From Arthrobacter sp. ov118 (GTDB lineage: Bacteria > Actinomycetota > Actinomycetes > Actinomycetales > Micrococcaceae), in contig NZ_FPAY01000006.1 in the NCBI RefSeq assembly GCF_900116495.1, positions 205,118 through 269,117 of the forward strand: DNA of 64,000 bases, read 5' to 3'. Positions 1 to 8,253 of the stretch are shown piece after piece. The notes under the pieces were generated by a model that worked only from the letters and a program-made list of their open reading frames with translations, was not told where the DNA came from and did no database searches. Made by a program: the position numbers and the translations under genes. Position 1 is the first letter of the stretch; every line of letters starts with the position of its first letter.

Positions 1-219
1 TTGGTCGCGACCTGCACCTGGCCGCGGATCGGCGCCAGCGCCTCACCCACAGCCCCTCGTTCACGTACGGCCCATACACCTCGGCGGTGTCGAAGAAGGT
101 CACCCCGAGGTCGACGGCGGAGCGGATCACCGCGATCATGTCCGCGCGGCTGCCGGGGTTGGGTCCGTAGCTTTGCGACATGCCCATGCAGCCCAGGCCT
201 ACGGCGGAAACGGTCAGGC
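1..219 (-). pseudogene. Aldo/keto reductase, N-terminal fragment with frameshift
   Basis: Reading leftwards from about 219, the translation gives LGQGLTVSAVGLGCMGMSQS, then YGPNPGSRADMIAVIRSAVD and LGVTFFDTAEVYGPYVNE. This is the TIM-barrel start of an NADPH-dependent aldo/keto reductase, with the FDTAEVYG motif holding the catalytic Asp and Tyr. After VNE the expected VGEALAPIRGQVQVATK continues only in another frame, so a base appears to be missing near 48-56. The rest lies outside the window. I found no convincing start codon or ribosome site upstream of LGQG. It could be a true pseudogene or a sequencing error. The family identity is clear; the state of the gene is inferred. Confidence 0.7.
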
Positions 220-316
220 CTTGTCCGAGGGTACGTGTGTGCAGGGGTGGTCTCCGTTGCTTGGTCTGGGTGCGGGGCTGGTTGCGTTATGGGTTTAGGG
301 GAGCCCGACGGCGGGG

Positions 317-739
317 TCAGGACACCGTGCCGATGTATTCCGTGCCGTTGTATTCGTCGTCGGTGATGTGCTCGAGCCAGTTGGTGGTGGTGGCGGGGTC
401 GTCGCCGTTTTCCAGCATGGCGATGTGCTCCATGAAGCAGCCGGGCGCGGCGGCGTGCCAGTGCTCTTCGCCGGGCGGGGTGTACAGGGTCTGGCCGGGG
501 TGGACGTCGATGATCTTGCCGTCGCGGCCGCCGAACCGGGCGACGCCCTGGGTGACGCGGAGGTACTGCCCGCGGGCGTGGGAGTGCCAGGCGGTGCGGG
601 CGCCGGGGGCGAACCGGACGGTCGCGACCACCATGCGCTGGTCGCTTTCGTGCGGTAGCGCGATGGGATCCAGCCACACATCCCCGACGAACTGCTCGGG
701 CGGGTTCTTGCCGGTGGGCTTGGTGGGCTCGATGTTCAT
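317..739 (-). CDS. Cupin domain protein
   Basis: 140-residue single-domain cupin. The first cupin motif is visible as AWHSHARGQYLRVTQGVARF (metal-ligand histidines) and the second as HPGQTLYTPPGEEHWHAAAP (third histidine). Such proteins are small metal-binding beta-barrels. Those beside carboxymuconolactone decarboxylase and aldo/keto reductase genes are usually annotated as carboxymuconolactone decarboxylase-associated or (R)-mandelonitrile lyase-like cupins; the substrate is unknown. Its ATG overlaps the stop of the upstream regulator gene (ATGA, 736-739), which suggests translational coupling. The frameshifts in that regulator do not affect this reading frame. Confidence 0.85.
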   Translation of the reverse strand: MNIEPTKPTGKNPPEQFVGDVWLDPIALPHESDQRMVVATVRFAPGARTAWHSHARGQYLRVTQGVARFGGRDGKIIDVHPGQTLYTPPGEEHWHAAAPGCFMEHIAMLENGDDPATTTNWLEHITDDEYNGTEYIGTVS

Positions 740-1602
740 GCGTTCTCCTTGTTTCTGGTGGCCGTTTCGGTCGCCGCCCAGCTGGCGAGCAGCCGGAGCC
801 CGTCCTCCGACGGGGTGCCGGGGTCGGCGCTGTAGGCGGTCAGGGTGAGGCCGGGCGCGTTCGGAAGCTCGAGGGCGTCGAAGGCGAGGTGGAGGTCTGC
901 GACGGCGGGGTGGCGGAAGTCCTTGTAGCCTCCGCTGTGGAGGCGCACGTCGCGCTGGCCCCGCGGGTGCGGAAGTCCTCCGACCGGGTGGACAGCTCCC
1001 CGATCAGCTCCGTGAGGGACTTGTTGAACGGGTCGCGGCCCGCCTCGGTGTGGAGAATCGCGACGGCGGTGCTGGCCGTCTTCTCCCAGTCCTTGTACAG
1101 GACGTGCGAGCGGTGGTTGAGGAACGCGAAACGTGCGAGGTTCACGTTTTCGGCGTCCTGGGCGTACGCCGCCGAGTACAGGGCCCGCCGCAGGCCGTTG
1201 ATCGCCGGGACGTCCAGCCGGCCGTTGCGGACGAACGCGGGCACGCCGACCATGGAATCCAGCAGCGGCTGCACGCTGGGGCTCACCGCCTCGCTGGGCT
1301 TGCGCCGCGGCCGCGCCGAAGGTGACGCCGCGCGGGCCAGATTGTGCAGGTGCTCGCGCTCGGCCTCGTTCAGCTGGAGCGCCCTCGCGAGCGACTCGAG
1401 CACGCTTTCGGAAACCCCGGCGAGCGAGCCGCGTTCGAGCTTGGTGTAATACTCCACCGACGCCGGCCAGCAGCGCGACCTCCTGGCGGCGCAGCCCGGG
1501 GACCCGCCGAGTGCCCCCGAACGTCGGCAGGCCCGTTTGCTCCGGGGTGAGCTTCGCCCGCCGGGTGGCGAGGAACTCACGGATCTCGTGGCGGTTGTCC
1601 AT
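736..1602 (-). pseudogene. MmyB/XRE-type transcriptional regulator, two frameshifts
   Basis: A helix-turn-helix regulator with a C-terminal MmyB-like ligand domain, readable only by joining three frames. The ATG at 1602 gives MDNRHEIREFLATRRAKLTP and then VPGLRRQEVALLAGV. Near 1450-1465 the reading jumps to VEYYTKLERGSLAGVSESVL and continues through the MmyB part (SMVGVPAFVRNGRLDVPAIN, WEKTASTAVAILHTEAGRDP). Near 950-975 it jumps back to DVRLHSGGYKDFRHPAVADL and runs to the stop at 736. An intact paralogue at 7175-8158 shows the expected layout. The two shifts compensate and the C-terminus is well preserved, so either recent decay or indel sequencing errors could explain it. Confidence 0.75.
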
Positions 1603-1730
1603 GCAGACCACGCTACGTGCACCTACGGGTCCCGAGGGAGTCTCTGTCAGTACCCGTATCCGCAGAGCCTCCCGCGCGGTGGGAAACGGACGTTGACTCG
1701 TGTCCATCGACCTCACCGAAAGGAAAATCC

Positions 1731-2297
1731 ATGACTGACGAGACAACCGGCTGGACCGGCGGCCAGCGCGCCTTCGGAGACTTCGCGCCAGGCCTGGTCC
1801 ACTACACCGACCGTGTCCTCTTCGACGAGGTGTGGGAGCGGCCCGAGCTCTCCAAGCGCGACCGAAGCGTCATCACCGTCGCCGCGCTCCTTGCCGGCGG
1901 CCACACCGAGCAGCTGAACTTCCACCTCGACTTCGCCAAGAAGAACGGCGCCACCGAAGAGGAGCTCATCGAGGCGGTCACGCACCTCGCCTTCTACGCC
2001 GGCTGGCCCAAGTCGATGTCCGCGATGGCCGTCGCGAAGAAGCTCTTCACCGCACAGCCGACCCCAGGAGAGCTGACTTTCGGCGTCGTTGGCTTTGTCC
2101 GCCGCCGGGCAGCGAGAGGCGTGCTCAACAAGCGGCGTGCGCACCACCCGCGGCCTCGGTTTCGGCAGGCTCAGCCGGCGGCTCCTCGCAGGCAACATCG
2201 CGGAGGGCCAGCGCGGCCTGGACCAGTGCGGCGTGGGTCAGGGCCTGGGGATAGTTTCCGAGCAGGGCGCCGGTGGCGGGGTCGGCTTCTTCGCTGA
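1731..2297 (+). CDS. Carboxymuconolactone decarboxylase family protein with abnormal tail
   Basis: The ATG at 1731 follows a GAAAGGAAA ribosome site. Residues 1-115 are a typical CMD/AhpD-fold protein: FGDFAPGLVHYTDRVLFDEV, RPELSKRDRSVITVAALLAG, then HLDFAKKNGATEEELIEAVT and LAFYAGWPKSMSAMAVAKKL. Relatives use this fold for gamma-carboxymuconolactone decarboxylation or peroxidase-like roles; there are no CxxC cysteines, so AhpD-type peroxidase activity is unlikely. A normal member would end near 2070. Here the frame runs on for about 70 Arg/Pro-rich residues through DNA homologous, on the other strand, to a GH15 hydrolase C-terminus. The tail is therefore probably read-through after a junction near 2085. 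It is divergent from the regulator at 736-1602. Confidence 0.85.
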   Translation: MTDETTGWTGGQRAFGDFAPGLVHYTDRVLFDEVWERPELSKRDRSVITVAALLAGGHTEQLNFHLDFAKKNGATEEELIEAVTHLAFYAGWPKSMSAMAVAKKLFTAQPTPGELTFGVVGFVRRRAARGVLNKRRAHHPRPRFRQAQPAAPRRQHRGGPARPGPVRRGSGPGDSFRAGRRWRGRLLR

Positions 2298-2349
2298 ACA
2301 AGCCCAGCGACCCGGCAATTGGGGGAGCGACTAACGGGCCGCGCTTCAC
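2125..2349 (-). pseudogene. Detached C-terminal remnant of a GH15 hydrolase
   Basis: The minus strand reads SLGLFSEEADPATGALLGNY, then PQALTHAALVQAALALRDVA. It closely matches the C-terminus of the intact GH15 enzyme at 3689-5545 (PLGLFSEEIDAATGALLGNY, PQALTHAALVQAALALRDVS), and the nucleotides also align (2160-2320 with about 3710-3875). Only the last ~70 codons exist, including the catalytic-base region FSEE, without the rest of the enzyme, so it cannot be functional. It probably arose by partial duplication or recombination. Confidence 0.8.
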
Positions 2350-2750
2350 GAAATCGTCTTCGTTCCATGCGATGATCGGGTAATAATCACCGCTTGGACC
2401 TACTCACCACGAAAACTGGGAAGTCCACCGCCCGGAGCCTCATTAGGGAATGTAACGCGTTGCCGGACGCCGGGACGTCTACGCGGACCTCTAAGAACAA
2501 TGTTCGAGACCTCGCTCCCCTTCCGCCCGCGCTAAACATCCGGAATTACTGGAACGTGCCCATAGGAAACCCGAACGGCAAGTAGGACGGAACAGGCGAA
2601 CCCCGGGGTGTTGCTACCAGCGTTCGGCTGAGTCTAAACCACACAAGCGGTGTCCCGTCCCGTCCGAATTATCTGGATGAGTACCTACTAGACGATGCCA
2701 CTATCGGACAAACACCCCACCCCGTATACAGGACCCCCTAAGCTGTCACA
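2350..2750. other. AT-richer intergenic stretch without a gene
   Basis: No credible coding region is visible between the GH15 remnant and the membrane gene at 2751. Short frames such as 2394-2585 lack a ribosome site and coding character. Base composition is visibly more AT-rich than in the flanking catabolic genes, like the next gene, suggesting imported DNA. It presumably holds the promoter of the 2751 gene, but no convincing -35/-10 pair was identified. Confidence 0.5.
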
Positions 2751-3320
2751 ATGAACGTTCCCCTTGTGCGCAACCTGGGTTGGATATTTGGCGTGTTGCT
2801 CCTTCTGGCCTTCGGTGCAGTTATGGGCGCGTCAGCGACTACTTTCTTCCGCGTGCTGGCTGGCCCAGGGCAAACGAAGCCAATTCTAGAAAGCATCACT
2901 GCCAGCTTGACTGCGCTAGCGCTCATCGTAGCCATCGCTGCCTATAGGTTTTCAGCAGTAAAAGGCAAAAGAGACCTGTTTCTGACCCTTCACGAACACC
3001 TGGTCGCTCCAGAAGTGCAGGAGGGGCGGCGCCTACTCCACGAGGCGGGTTCCTATTCCGACGTGGAGGCTATCAGTAGAAAAAACCGGAAACTCGTCAA
3101 TCGTTCCTTAGCCCTTTACGAGACACTCGCCATGTACACCCTGAACAAGGATGTCTACCGGAAGGACGTTTGGTCGGCATGGGGTTGGACTATTGCGAAT
3201 CTTCGCCAAAAAATTCAGTGGTTCATGGACATGCGGGAAAACGTGGATGAATATCGGTCGTGGCCACACCTTCGGCGTCTGCTCACGGAGCTTGAAAAGA
3301 GCCCGCCGCGGCGACCCTGA
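2751..3320 (+). CDS. Putative membrane protein, DUF4760-like
   Basis: 189 residues. Two hydrophobic segments lie at about 8-28 (LGWIFGVLLLLAFGAVMGAS) and 48-66 (ASLTALALIVAIAAYRFS). A cytoplasmic helical region follows with RDLFLTLHEHLVAPEVQEGR and conserved-looking aromatic/acidic residues up to WPHLRRLLTELEKSP. This architecture resembles DUF4760-type proteins of unknown role. No Shine-Dalgarno sequence precedes the ATG, so translation may be leaderless. Base composition differs from its neighbours, and the gene is bracketed by two gene fragments (GH15 tail to the left, HelR piece to the right), which suggests insertion of foreign DNA. The function cannot be stated. Confidence 0.65.
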   Translation: MNVPLVRNLGWIFGVLLLLAFGAVMGASATTFFRVLAGPGQTKPILESITASLTALALIVAIAAYRFSAVKGKRDLFLTLHEHLVAPEVQEGRRLLHEAGSYSDVEAISRKNRKLVNRSLALYETLAMYTLNKDVYRKDVWSAWGWTIANLRQKIQWFMDMRENVDEYRSWPHLRRLLTELEKSPPRRP

Positions 3321-3665
3321 ACGGGAGCAACTTCAGCCTGCCGTGGTGGAGGACTTGGTCGCCGCCCATGACTCGGAACCGCTGGTGATGTCCTGGGCGA
3401 GCAGGACATGCAGGAAAAGCTGGACGACGACGATGCCGTGCTGAACGCCAACCCGGACGAGCCAGCGGGTTTGTTTCGCACGCGTCGTGGTGGAAAAGGC
3501 GCAGGAGCTGACCGACGCGGAGTGGCAGCTGCTGCCCGTCCTGGAGTTTCACCATTGCTGCGGGACCGCCCAGGCCAAGCACGGGTTCGTCGAACCGTGT
3601 CAGGAATGACTCGCGCAGTCGGATTGACCAACGGGACGTGGCAACCCTCGGCATCAGGCCGGCGA
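3315..3665 (+). pseudogene. Degenerate internal fragment of a HelR/UvrD-like helicase gene
   Basis: DNA and broken translations match the middle of the intact helR at 35536-37728. VVEDLVAAHDSEPLV matches VVEDLIAADDSELLV. MQEKLDDDDAVLNANPDEPAG matches the region MQDKLVDDGAAPAADPDELAG. VVVEKAQELTDAEWQLLP matches VVDEAQELTDAEWQMLLL. A VATLGIR remnant matches LATLGIN. The pieces lie in different frames, so several small indels have accumulated, and the Walker B Asp of VVDEAQ is Glu-Lys here. The parent segment is about 36990-37325. Neither the N-terminal ATPase part nor a start is present; it is clearly non-functional. Confidence 0.8.
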
Positions 3666-3688
3666 GGGCGTGGAGAGTGATGAGAACA

Positions 3689-5545
3689 TCAGCATCCAGC
3701 GTTGGGGTTTCGGCAGGCGCAACCGGCAGGCTCGGTTACGACAGGCTCAACCGCCGAAACGTCCCGGAGAGCCAGCGCTGCCTGGACCAGTGCGGCGTGG
3801 GTCAGGGCCTGGGGATAGTTGCCGAGGAGGGCCCCGGTGGCCGCATCGATTTCCTCGCTGAACAGGCCCAGCGGACCGCCGATCCCCAGCAGCGCCTCGA
3901 GCATTTCCGCGGCCTCGGCTGCCCTTCCCGTGAGGGCGAGGGCCTGGACAAGCCAGAAGGAGCAGGGCAGGAAAGCCCCCTCATCCCCGGGCAGGCCGTC
4001 CTGGCCGGGCGGGTAGCGGTAGAGGAAGGGGTGGCCGGCCGACAGCTCCGCCCGCACAGCATCCACCGTGCCCCGGAGCCGGGCCGAGTCCGGCGGCTCG
4101 AAGCCCGTCACGGGCAGGATCAGCAGGGCCGAGTCCAGGTCGGCGGACCCGTAGGAGCGGGTGTACGTGTTCCGGGTCGCGTCGAATCCCCGGGTGATGA
4201 TGTCGGCGGCGATCGCCGTTCTCGCCGCTTCCCAGCGGCACCGCCGCCTTGGGCTGATGCGGTGGGTCTCGGCGATGCGCAGCGCCCGGTCCAGGGCGAG
4301 CCAGCCCATGATCTTGGAGTGCACATGGTGCGCGGGATCGCGGCGGATTTCCCAGATCCCGGCGTCCGGGTCCGGCCAGCGCCGCACCACAAGGTCCGTG
4401 AAGCCGCGCAGCGCGCGCCACGTCTCCGAGTTGAGCCGGTGCCCCTGCCGGACGAGGTTCCATGCGGCGTCGAGGACCCAGCCGTAGCCGTCGAGCTGGT
4501 GCTGGTGGGCGGCTCCGTTGCCCGTCCGCACCGGGGCGCTGCCCGCGTAGCCCGGCCAGTCCGCCAGCGTGCGCTCGCGGGGGACATGCCCACCGGTCAG
4601 GGTGAGCAGGGCCGGTAGCCTGGGCCGCTGCAGCCTGCTGGCGTGCAGGAGCCAGTTCAGGAAGTTCAGGGCCTCGCCGTCCTTGCCCAGGGCGAGGAAG
4701 GCGGCGATCCCGATGCTGGCGTCCCGCGGCCAGGCGTACCGGTAGTCCCAATTCCGGATGCCGCCGGGGTCCTCCGGCAGGGACGTGGTGGGGGCAGCCA
4801 CGGGTGCACCCGACGGGGAGTAGGTCAGCAGCTTCAGCGTCAGCAGGCTCCGCAGGACCGGTTCGCGGAACGGGACGTCGTCGCTGATGCCTGACGCCCA
4901 CTCCCGCCAGCGGGCTTCATCCGCTTCCACCAGGTCCCACGCGGTCTCGGGGTCGACCCAGACCAGCGGCTCCGCGTACGCCAGGGCGAGCACCATCACC
5001 ACCGGGCGGCCGGGCTCAACGGTGATTGCCGCCGTCGTACCCGGCTCCACCCGCAACCCGCCGCTGCAGCCGAGCGACATGGCTAGGGCGCCCCACTCGC
5101 ACACCACATGCTGCCCCTGCCGGACCCGGGGGCGGAGGTGGCGCTCACCGAGGCGCGGGTCAAAAACGACGGCGGCCCGGACCGGCGCGCCCTCGGCGGC
5201 CAGCCGCCGGATCAGGAGGGTGGTGGGCAGCAGGCGCCCGGACACCTCCGCGATCATCGACTCGGCAAGTGTCAGCGTGCCGCCGTCGGTGGCCCAGACT
5301 GTCTCGAGCGTTGCCGTGTGCGGCCGGTACCGGCGGGCGAGTCGTGTGGCCGGCAGGGAGGGGCCGGTGCGGAAGGAGCCGGCCTCCGGGCCGCCGAGCA
5401 GGGCACCAAAGACGGGATCGCCGTCGAAGGCGGGGGCGCAGAGCCAGTCGATGCCGCCGTCGGCCGAGACCAGGGCGGCGGTGCGGGTATCGCCCAGCAG
5501 GCCGTAGTCGGCGAGGGCGGGGGAGCGCATGCTGCCGGGTTCCAT
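3689..5545 (-). CDS. Glycoside hydrolase family 15 (glucoamylase/trehalase-like)
   Basis: 618 residues, full length for bacterial GH15. An N-terminal beta-sandwich (about 1-250) begins with PALADYGLLGDTRTAALVSA and DGGIDWLCAPAFD. An (alpha/alpha)6 barrel follows. It carries the signature GIRNWDYRYAWPRDAS (262-277), the likely catalytic acid in GIWEIR (E399), and the likely base in LFSEEIDAATGALLGNYPQA (E564/E565). No signal peptide is visible, so the enzyme is cytoplasmic and probably hydrolyses alpha-glucosides, either maltooligosaccharides or, as in mycobacterial relatives, trehalose. Translation may instead start at the Met at 5530. A gene for a membrane protein lies 34 bp upstream on the same strand. 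A second copy of the C-terminus survives at 2125-2349. Confidence 0.88.
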   Translation of the reverse strand: MEPGSMRSPALADYGLLGDTRTAALVSADGGIDWLCAPAFDGDPVFGALLGGPEAGSFRTGPSLPATRLARRYRPHTATLETVWATDGGTLTLAESMIAEVSGRLLPTTLLIRRLAAEGAPVRAAVVFDPRLGERHLRPRVRQGQHVVCEWGALAMSLGCSGGLRVEPGTTAAITVEPGRPVVMVLALAYAEPLVWVDPETAWDLVEADEARWREWASGISDDVPFREPVLRSLLTLKLLTYSPSGAPVAAPTTSLPEDPGGIRNWDYRYAWPRDASIGIAAFLALGKDGEALNFLNWLLHASRLQRPRLPALLTLTGGHVPRERTLADWPGYAGSAPVRTGNGAAHQHQLDGYGWVLDAAWNLVRQGHRLNSETWRALRGFTDLVVRRWPDPDAGIWEIRRDPAHHVHSKIMGWLALDRALRIAETHRISPRRRCRWEAARTAIAADIITRGFDATRNTYTRSYGSADLDSALLILPVTGFEPPDSARLRGTVDAVRAELSAGHPFLYRYPPGQDGLPGDEGAFLPCSFWLVQALALTGRAAEAAEMLEALLGIGGPLGLFSEEIDAATGALLGNYPQALTHAALVQAALALRDVSAVEPVVTEPAGCACRNPNAGC

Positions 5546-5579
5546 GTTTCTGGTGCACCTTCTCTCGCGCCGGCCGGCG

Positions 5580-6056
5580 TCAATGGACCGTGAGGAGCAG
5601 CCCGAGCAGGGAGCCGTAGACCACGTGGGCTGCCACGGCCACCGCCGGCGTCTGGATCCCGTAATTCAGGCCTAGCAGGCCCGGAGGCTCAAGGGCTGCG
5701 CGGCTGGCCGGACCGGCCCTGGTGCTCGCCATGCGGGGATGGATGCCGGGCAACAGCGGCAGGATGACGGTCAGCGCCACGGCGACGTGCAGGAGCCCCA
5801 GCAGGGCGCCGATCCACCAGGTGGCTCGCCCGAGCAGCGCGAAGACTGCCGCGTAGCCCAGCGCGAAGACCTGCCCAACGGCGAGGTGGATGAAGAACCC
5901 GGCGATCCGTGCCTTGTCCGGATCGGGCGTGACGAGGCTGCCCAGGACCAGGGGAAGGTCGAGCCGGGTCCAGCCGGCCATCTGGCAGGCGATCATCACC
6001 GCGGTCAGAGCGGTGGTGGCGAGCAGCCCGAACAGCGCCCAGCCTTGCCAGTCCAT
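5580..6056 (-). CDS. Hypothetical multi-pass membrane protein
   Basis: Starting at the ATG at 6056 (MDWQGWALFGLLATTALTAV) the protein has 158 residues and about five hydrophobic segments: WALFGLLATTALTAVMIAC, a segment near DLPLVLGSLV, IHLAVGQVFALGYAAVFALL, IGALLGLLHVAVALTVILPL, and a C-terminal AVAVAAHVVYGSLLGLLLTV. The frame stays open to 6182, but that extension (Cys/Lys/Arg-rich, no ribosome site) is an unlikely start. The gene is just upstream of the GH15 gene and probably shares its transcript. The family was not recognised. Confidence 0.65.
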   Translation of the reverse strand: MDWQGWALFGLLATTALTAVMIACQMAGWTRLDLPLVLGSLVTPDPDKARIAGFFIHLAVGQVFALGYAAVFALLGRATWWIGALLGLLHVAVALTVILPLLPGIHPRMASTRAGPASRAALEPPGLLGLNYGIQTPAVAVAAHVVYGSLLGLLLTVH

Positions 6057-6238
6057 CTCAACCGCCGCCCCGCCGCTTGCGGGTGGTGCCCGCTTGTACC
6101 GTTTGCATGACGTACCTTCTAAAACGAGATAATCCAATTTTAGAATGGCGGATGAGAGGGAGGCAAGGCCCGACGCCGGCAACGTTCAGGGCGGCTCTGG
6201 GCGTTCGCCGACGGCGCCCGCGGACGCCAGGCTAGCCA

Positions 6239-6292
6239 GCCGCCGTCGTTCCCGTCTTTCCTGCTGTGGAGGCGAGGGGACACCGGCCCCTT
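6239..6292 (-). repeat. HNH-endonuclease 3'-end relic, copy A of a dispersed repeat
   Basis: On the minus strand it reads GAGVPSPPQQERRERRRL, the C-terminal end of the HNH fragment at 32085-32369 (RIPSPPQQERLERRRF). TTCCTGCTGTGGAGGCGAGG (from 6258) is shared exactly with copies at 29403-29442 and 32139-32193. Nothing else of the gene is present. Confidence 0.7.
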
Positions 6293-6303
6293 TGAGCGGG
6301 CGG

Positions 6304-7182
6304 TTAGGCGTTGTTGTGGGCGAGGTTGGTGGAGAGTTCGCGGTGGGCGTCGGCCTGGGCGAGCAGGTCCTTGGCCTTCTGCTCGAAGGTTGCGACGGCG
6401 TCAGCGCCGGCGGCGAAGCGCAGTGGCGGTTCGTCTTGGGCAGCGAGCTGGATCAGGGCGTCGGCGAGCTTGGCCGGGTCTCCGCCCTGCTGTCCGTTCA
6501 TGCCCTGCCAGGCGGCGACGGTCTGCTCGGTGCGGCCGGCGTAGTCCTCGATGCTCGATTCGGCGTAGCTGGTGGATTCCGGGCTGAGGAGCTCGGTGCG
6601 GAAGAACCCGGGCTCTACCAGCATGGTGCGGATCCCGAACGGAGCGACTTCCGGGGCCAGGGACTCGGCCCAGCCTTCCACGCCGAACTTCGATGCGGCG
6701 TACGCGGTGCAGAACTCCTGTCCGGCAATGCCCGCGGTGGAGGAGATCGTGACCACCAGGCCCGAGCGCTGGGCCCGCAGGACCGGCAGGGCTGCCCGGG
6801 TGACGTTGATGGGCCCGAACAGGGTGGTTTCGATCTGTGCCCGGAAGTCACCCGGGGTGATTTCTTCGAAGAATCCGGCGTTGAAGTTGCCGGCGTTGTT
6901 CACGAGGACGTCCACCCGGCCGAACCGGTCCACGGCGGCCTGGATGGCGGCTGTTGCGTCGGCGGGGTCGGTGACGTCGAGCCTGACGCTCAGCAGGTTC
7001 TCATGTTGGCCGACGGCCTGGGCGACCTTCTCCGGGTTGCGGCCGGTGGCGACCACTGCGTGTCCGGCGGCCAGGGCGGCCTTTGCGATGTCGGTGCCCA
7101 TGCCGCGGCCGGCGCCGGTGATGAACCAGACCTTCTTGCCCGTGTTTTGCGGCTGTCCGGTCACGGTGTTCTGTTCAGTCAT
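6304..7182 (-). CDS. Short-chain dehydrogenase/reductase (SDR)
   Basis: 292 residues from the ATG at 7182, preceded by an AGGAAAG ribosome site. The classical SDR features are all present: cofactor motif TGAGRGMG near residue 22, LDVTDPAD, LVNNAG, the catalytic Ser in ISSTAG, and the YAASK Tyr-Lys pair, followed by PGFFRTELLSPES. The presence of ATGRNPEK after beta-2 favours NADP(H). The substrate is unknown. The gene's first 8 bp overlap the end of the MmyB-type regulator upstream, so the two are co-transcribed and the regulator probably controls this enzyme. Confidence 0.88.
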   Translation of the reverse strand: MTEQNTVTGQPQNTGKKVWFITGAGRGMGTDIAKAALAAGHAVVATGRNPEKVAQAVGQHENLLSVRLDVTDPADATAAIQAAVDRFGRVDVLVNNAGNFNAGFFEEITPGDFRAQIETTLFGPINVTRAALPVLRAQRSGLVVTISSTAGIAGQEFCTAYAASKFGVEGWAESLAPEVAPFGIRTMLVEPGFFRTELLSPESTSYAESSIEDYAGRTEQTVAAWQGMNGQQGGDPAKLADALIQLAAQDEPPLRFAAGADAVATFEQKAKDLLAQADAHRELSTNLAHNNA

Positions 7183-8158
7183 GGCGTGGTTCTGTCTTTC
7201 CTGGGGTGCGTGGTCCCGGCAGCGCTTGCGTGCGCACACCAGGGACGGTGGATCCACCGGCGGGTTGGCCGGCGGTGGTTGTTTCGGGAGGCGTTGCCGC
7301 CCAGCTGGCGAGGAACGCCAGCGCGTTTGCGGACGCGGAGCCGGGCTCCGCGGTGAAGGTGAACAGGGTCTGTCCCTCATCGCCGGGAAGGTCCAGCGTC
7401 TCGTATTGCAGGGACAGATCCCCGGCGACGGGGTGGTGGAAGCGTTTGGCCCCGGTGGTGTGGATCCGCACGTCGTGACCTGCCCATAACGCGGCGAACA
7501 GCCCGCTGCCGGTGGTGAGCTCACCGACCAGTTCGTTGAGCGCCCGGTCGTGCGGGTTGCGCCCGGATTCCGAGCGCAGCATCGCGACCGTGGTGGCCGC
7601 AACGGCGCGCCAATCGGGGTAGAAGTCCCCTGCGCCGGGGTCGAGGAACAGGTACCGCGCCTGGTTCGGCAGCCGGACCGGAGTGCCGGGCCCCGACGGT
7701 GCTGCGAACTCGAACACCGGCCCGTACAGGGCCCGGGCCAGGACGTTTGCGGCCAGCACGTCGGAACGGCCGTTCTGCACGGTGGCGACCACTCCGGTCA
7801 TGCCGTCCATCAGGCGGAGCACCCCGGGACGGACCCGTTGCTGCGGTGGCCGCCGCGGTGCCCGGCGCGAGGGCGTGTTGGCGGTCCGCGCCAGGTCCAT
7901 CAGGTGCGCCCGCTCAGCATCGTCCAGGCCAAGGGCAGAGGCTACAGCCTCGAGCACCGATTCTGAGACGCCGCGCAGGCTGCCGCGTTCCAGCCGGGTG
8001 TAGTAGTCCGTGCTGACTCCCGCGAGCTGCGCCACTTCCTCGCGGCGCAGGCCCGGCACACGGCGCAGCTCTCCGTAGCTGGGGATGCCGGCCTGCTCCG
8101 GGCTGATCTTCGCGCGGCGTGAGATCAGGAACTCACGGATGTCGTTTTTTCTGTCCAC
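7175..8158 (-). CDS. MmyB/XRE-family transcriptional regulator
   Basis: About 327 residues from the GTG at 8158 (VDRKNDIREFLISRRAKISP); the frame is open to an ATG at 8215 but the shorter form matches the paralogue. The N-terminal HTH reads RRVPGLRREEVAQLAGVSTD then YYTRLERGSLRGVSESVLEA. The C-terminal MmyB-like ligand domain includes TGVVATVQNGRSDVLAANVL, DWRAVAATTVAMLRSESGRN and HHPVAGDLSLQYETLDLPGD. Members of this actinobacterial family often adjoin an SDR or other redox gene and are thought to respond to a small hydrophobic ligand. Its end overlaps the SDR start by 8 bp. It is the intact version of the broken regulator at 736-1602. Confidence 0.88.
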   Translation of the reverse strand: MDRKNDIREFLISRRAKISPEQAGIPSYGELRRVPGLRREEVAQLAGVSTDYYTRLERGSLRGVSESVLEAVASALGLDDAERAHLMDLARTANTPSRRAPRRPPQQRVRPGVLRLMDGMTGVVATVQNGRSDVLAANVLARALYGPVFEFAAPSGPGTPVRLPNQARYLFLDPGAGDFYPDWRAVAATTVAMLRSESGRNPHDRALNELVGELTTGSGLFAALWAGHDVRIHTTGAKRFHHPVAGDLSLQYETLDLPGDEGQTLFTFTAEPGSASANALAFLASWAATPPETTTAGQPAGGSTVPGVRTQALPGPRTPGKTEPRHD

Positions 8159-8253
8159 GTCCACCACGCTACGCAGCCCGTTCGGCCGGTGGCAGTGTCT
8201 ATCAGACACCCCCAACCCTGAATGGGGGCAGGGGCCACCCTAGATGACTCGGG

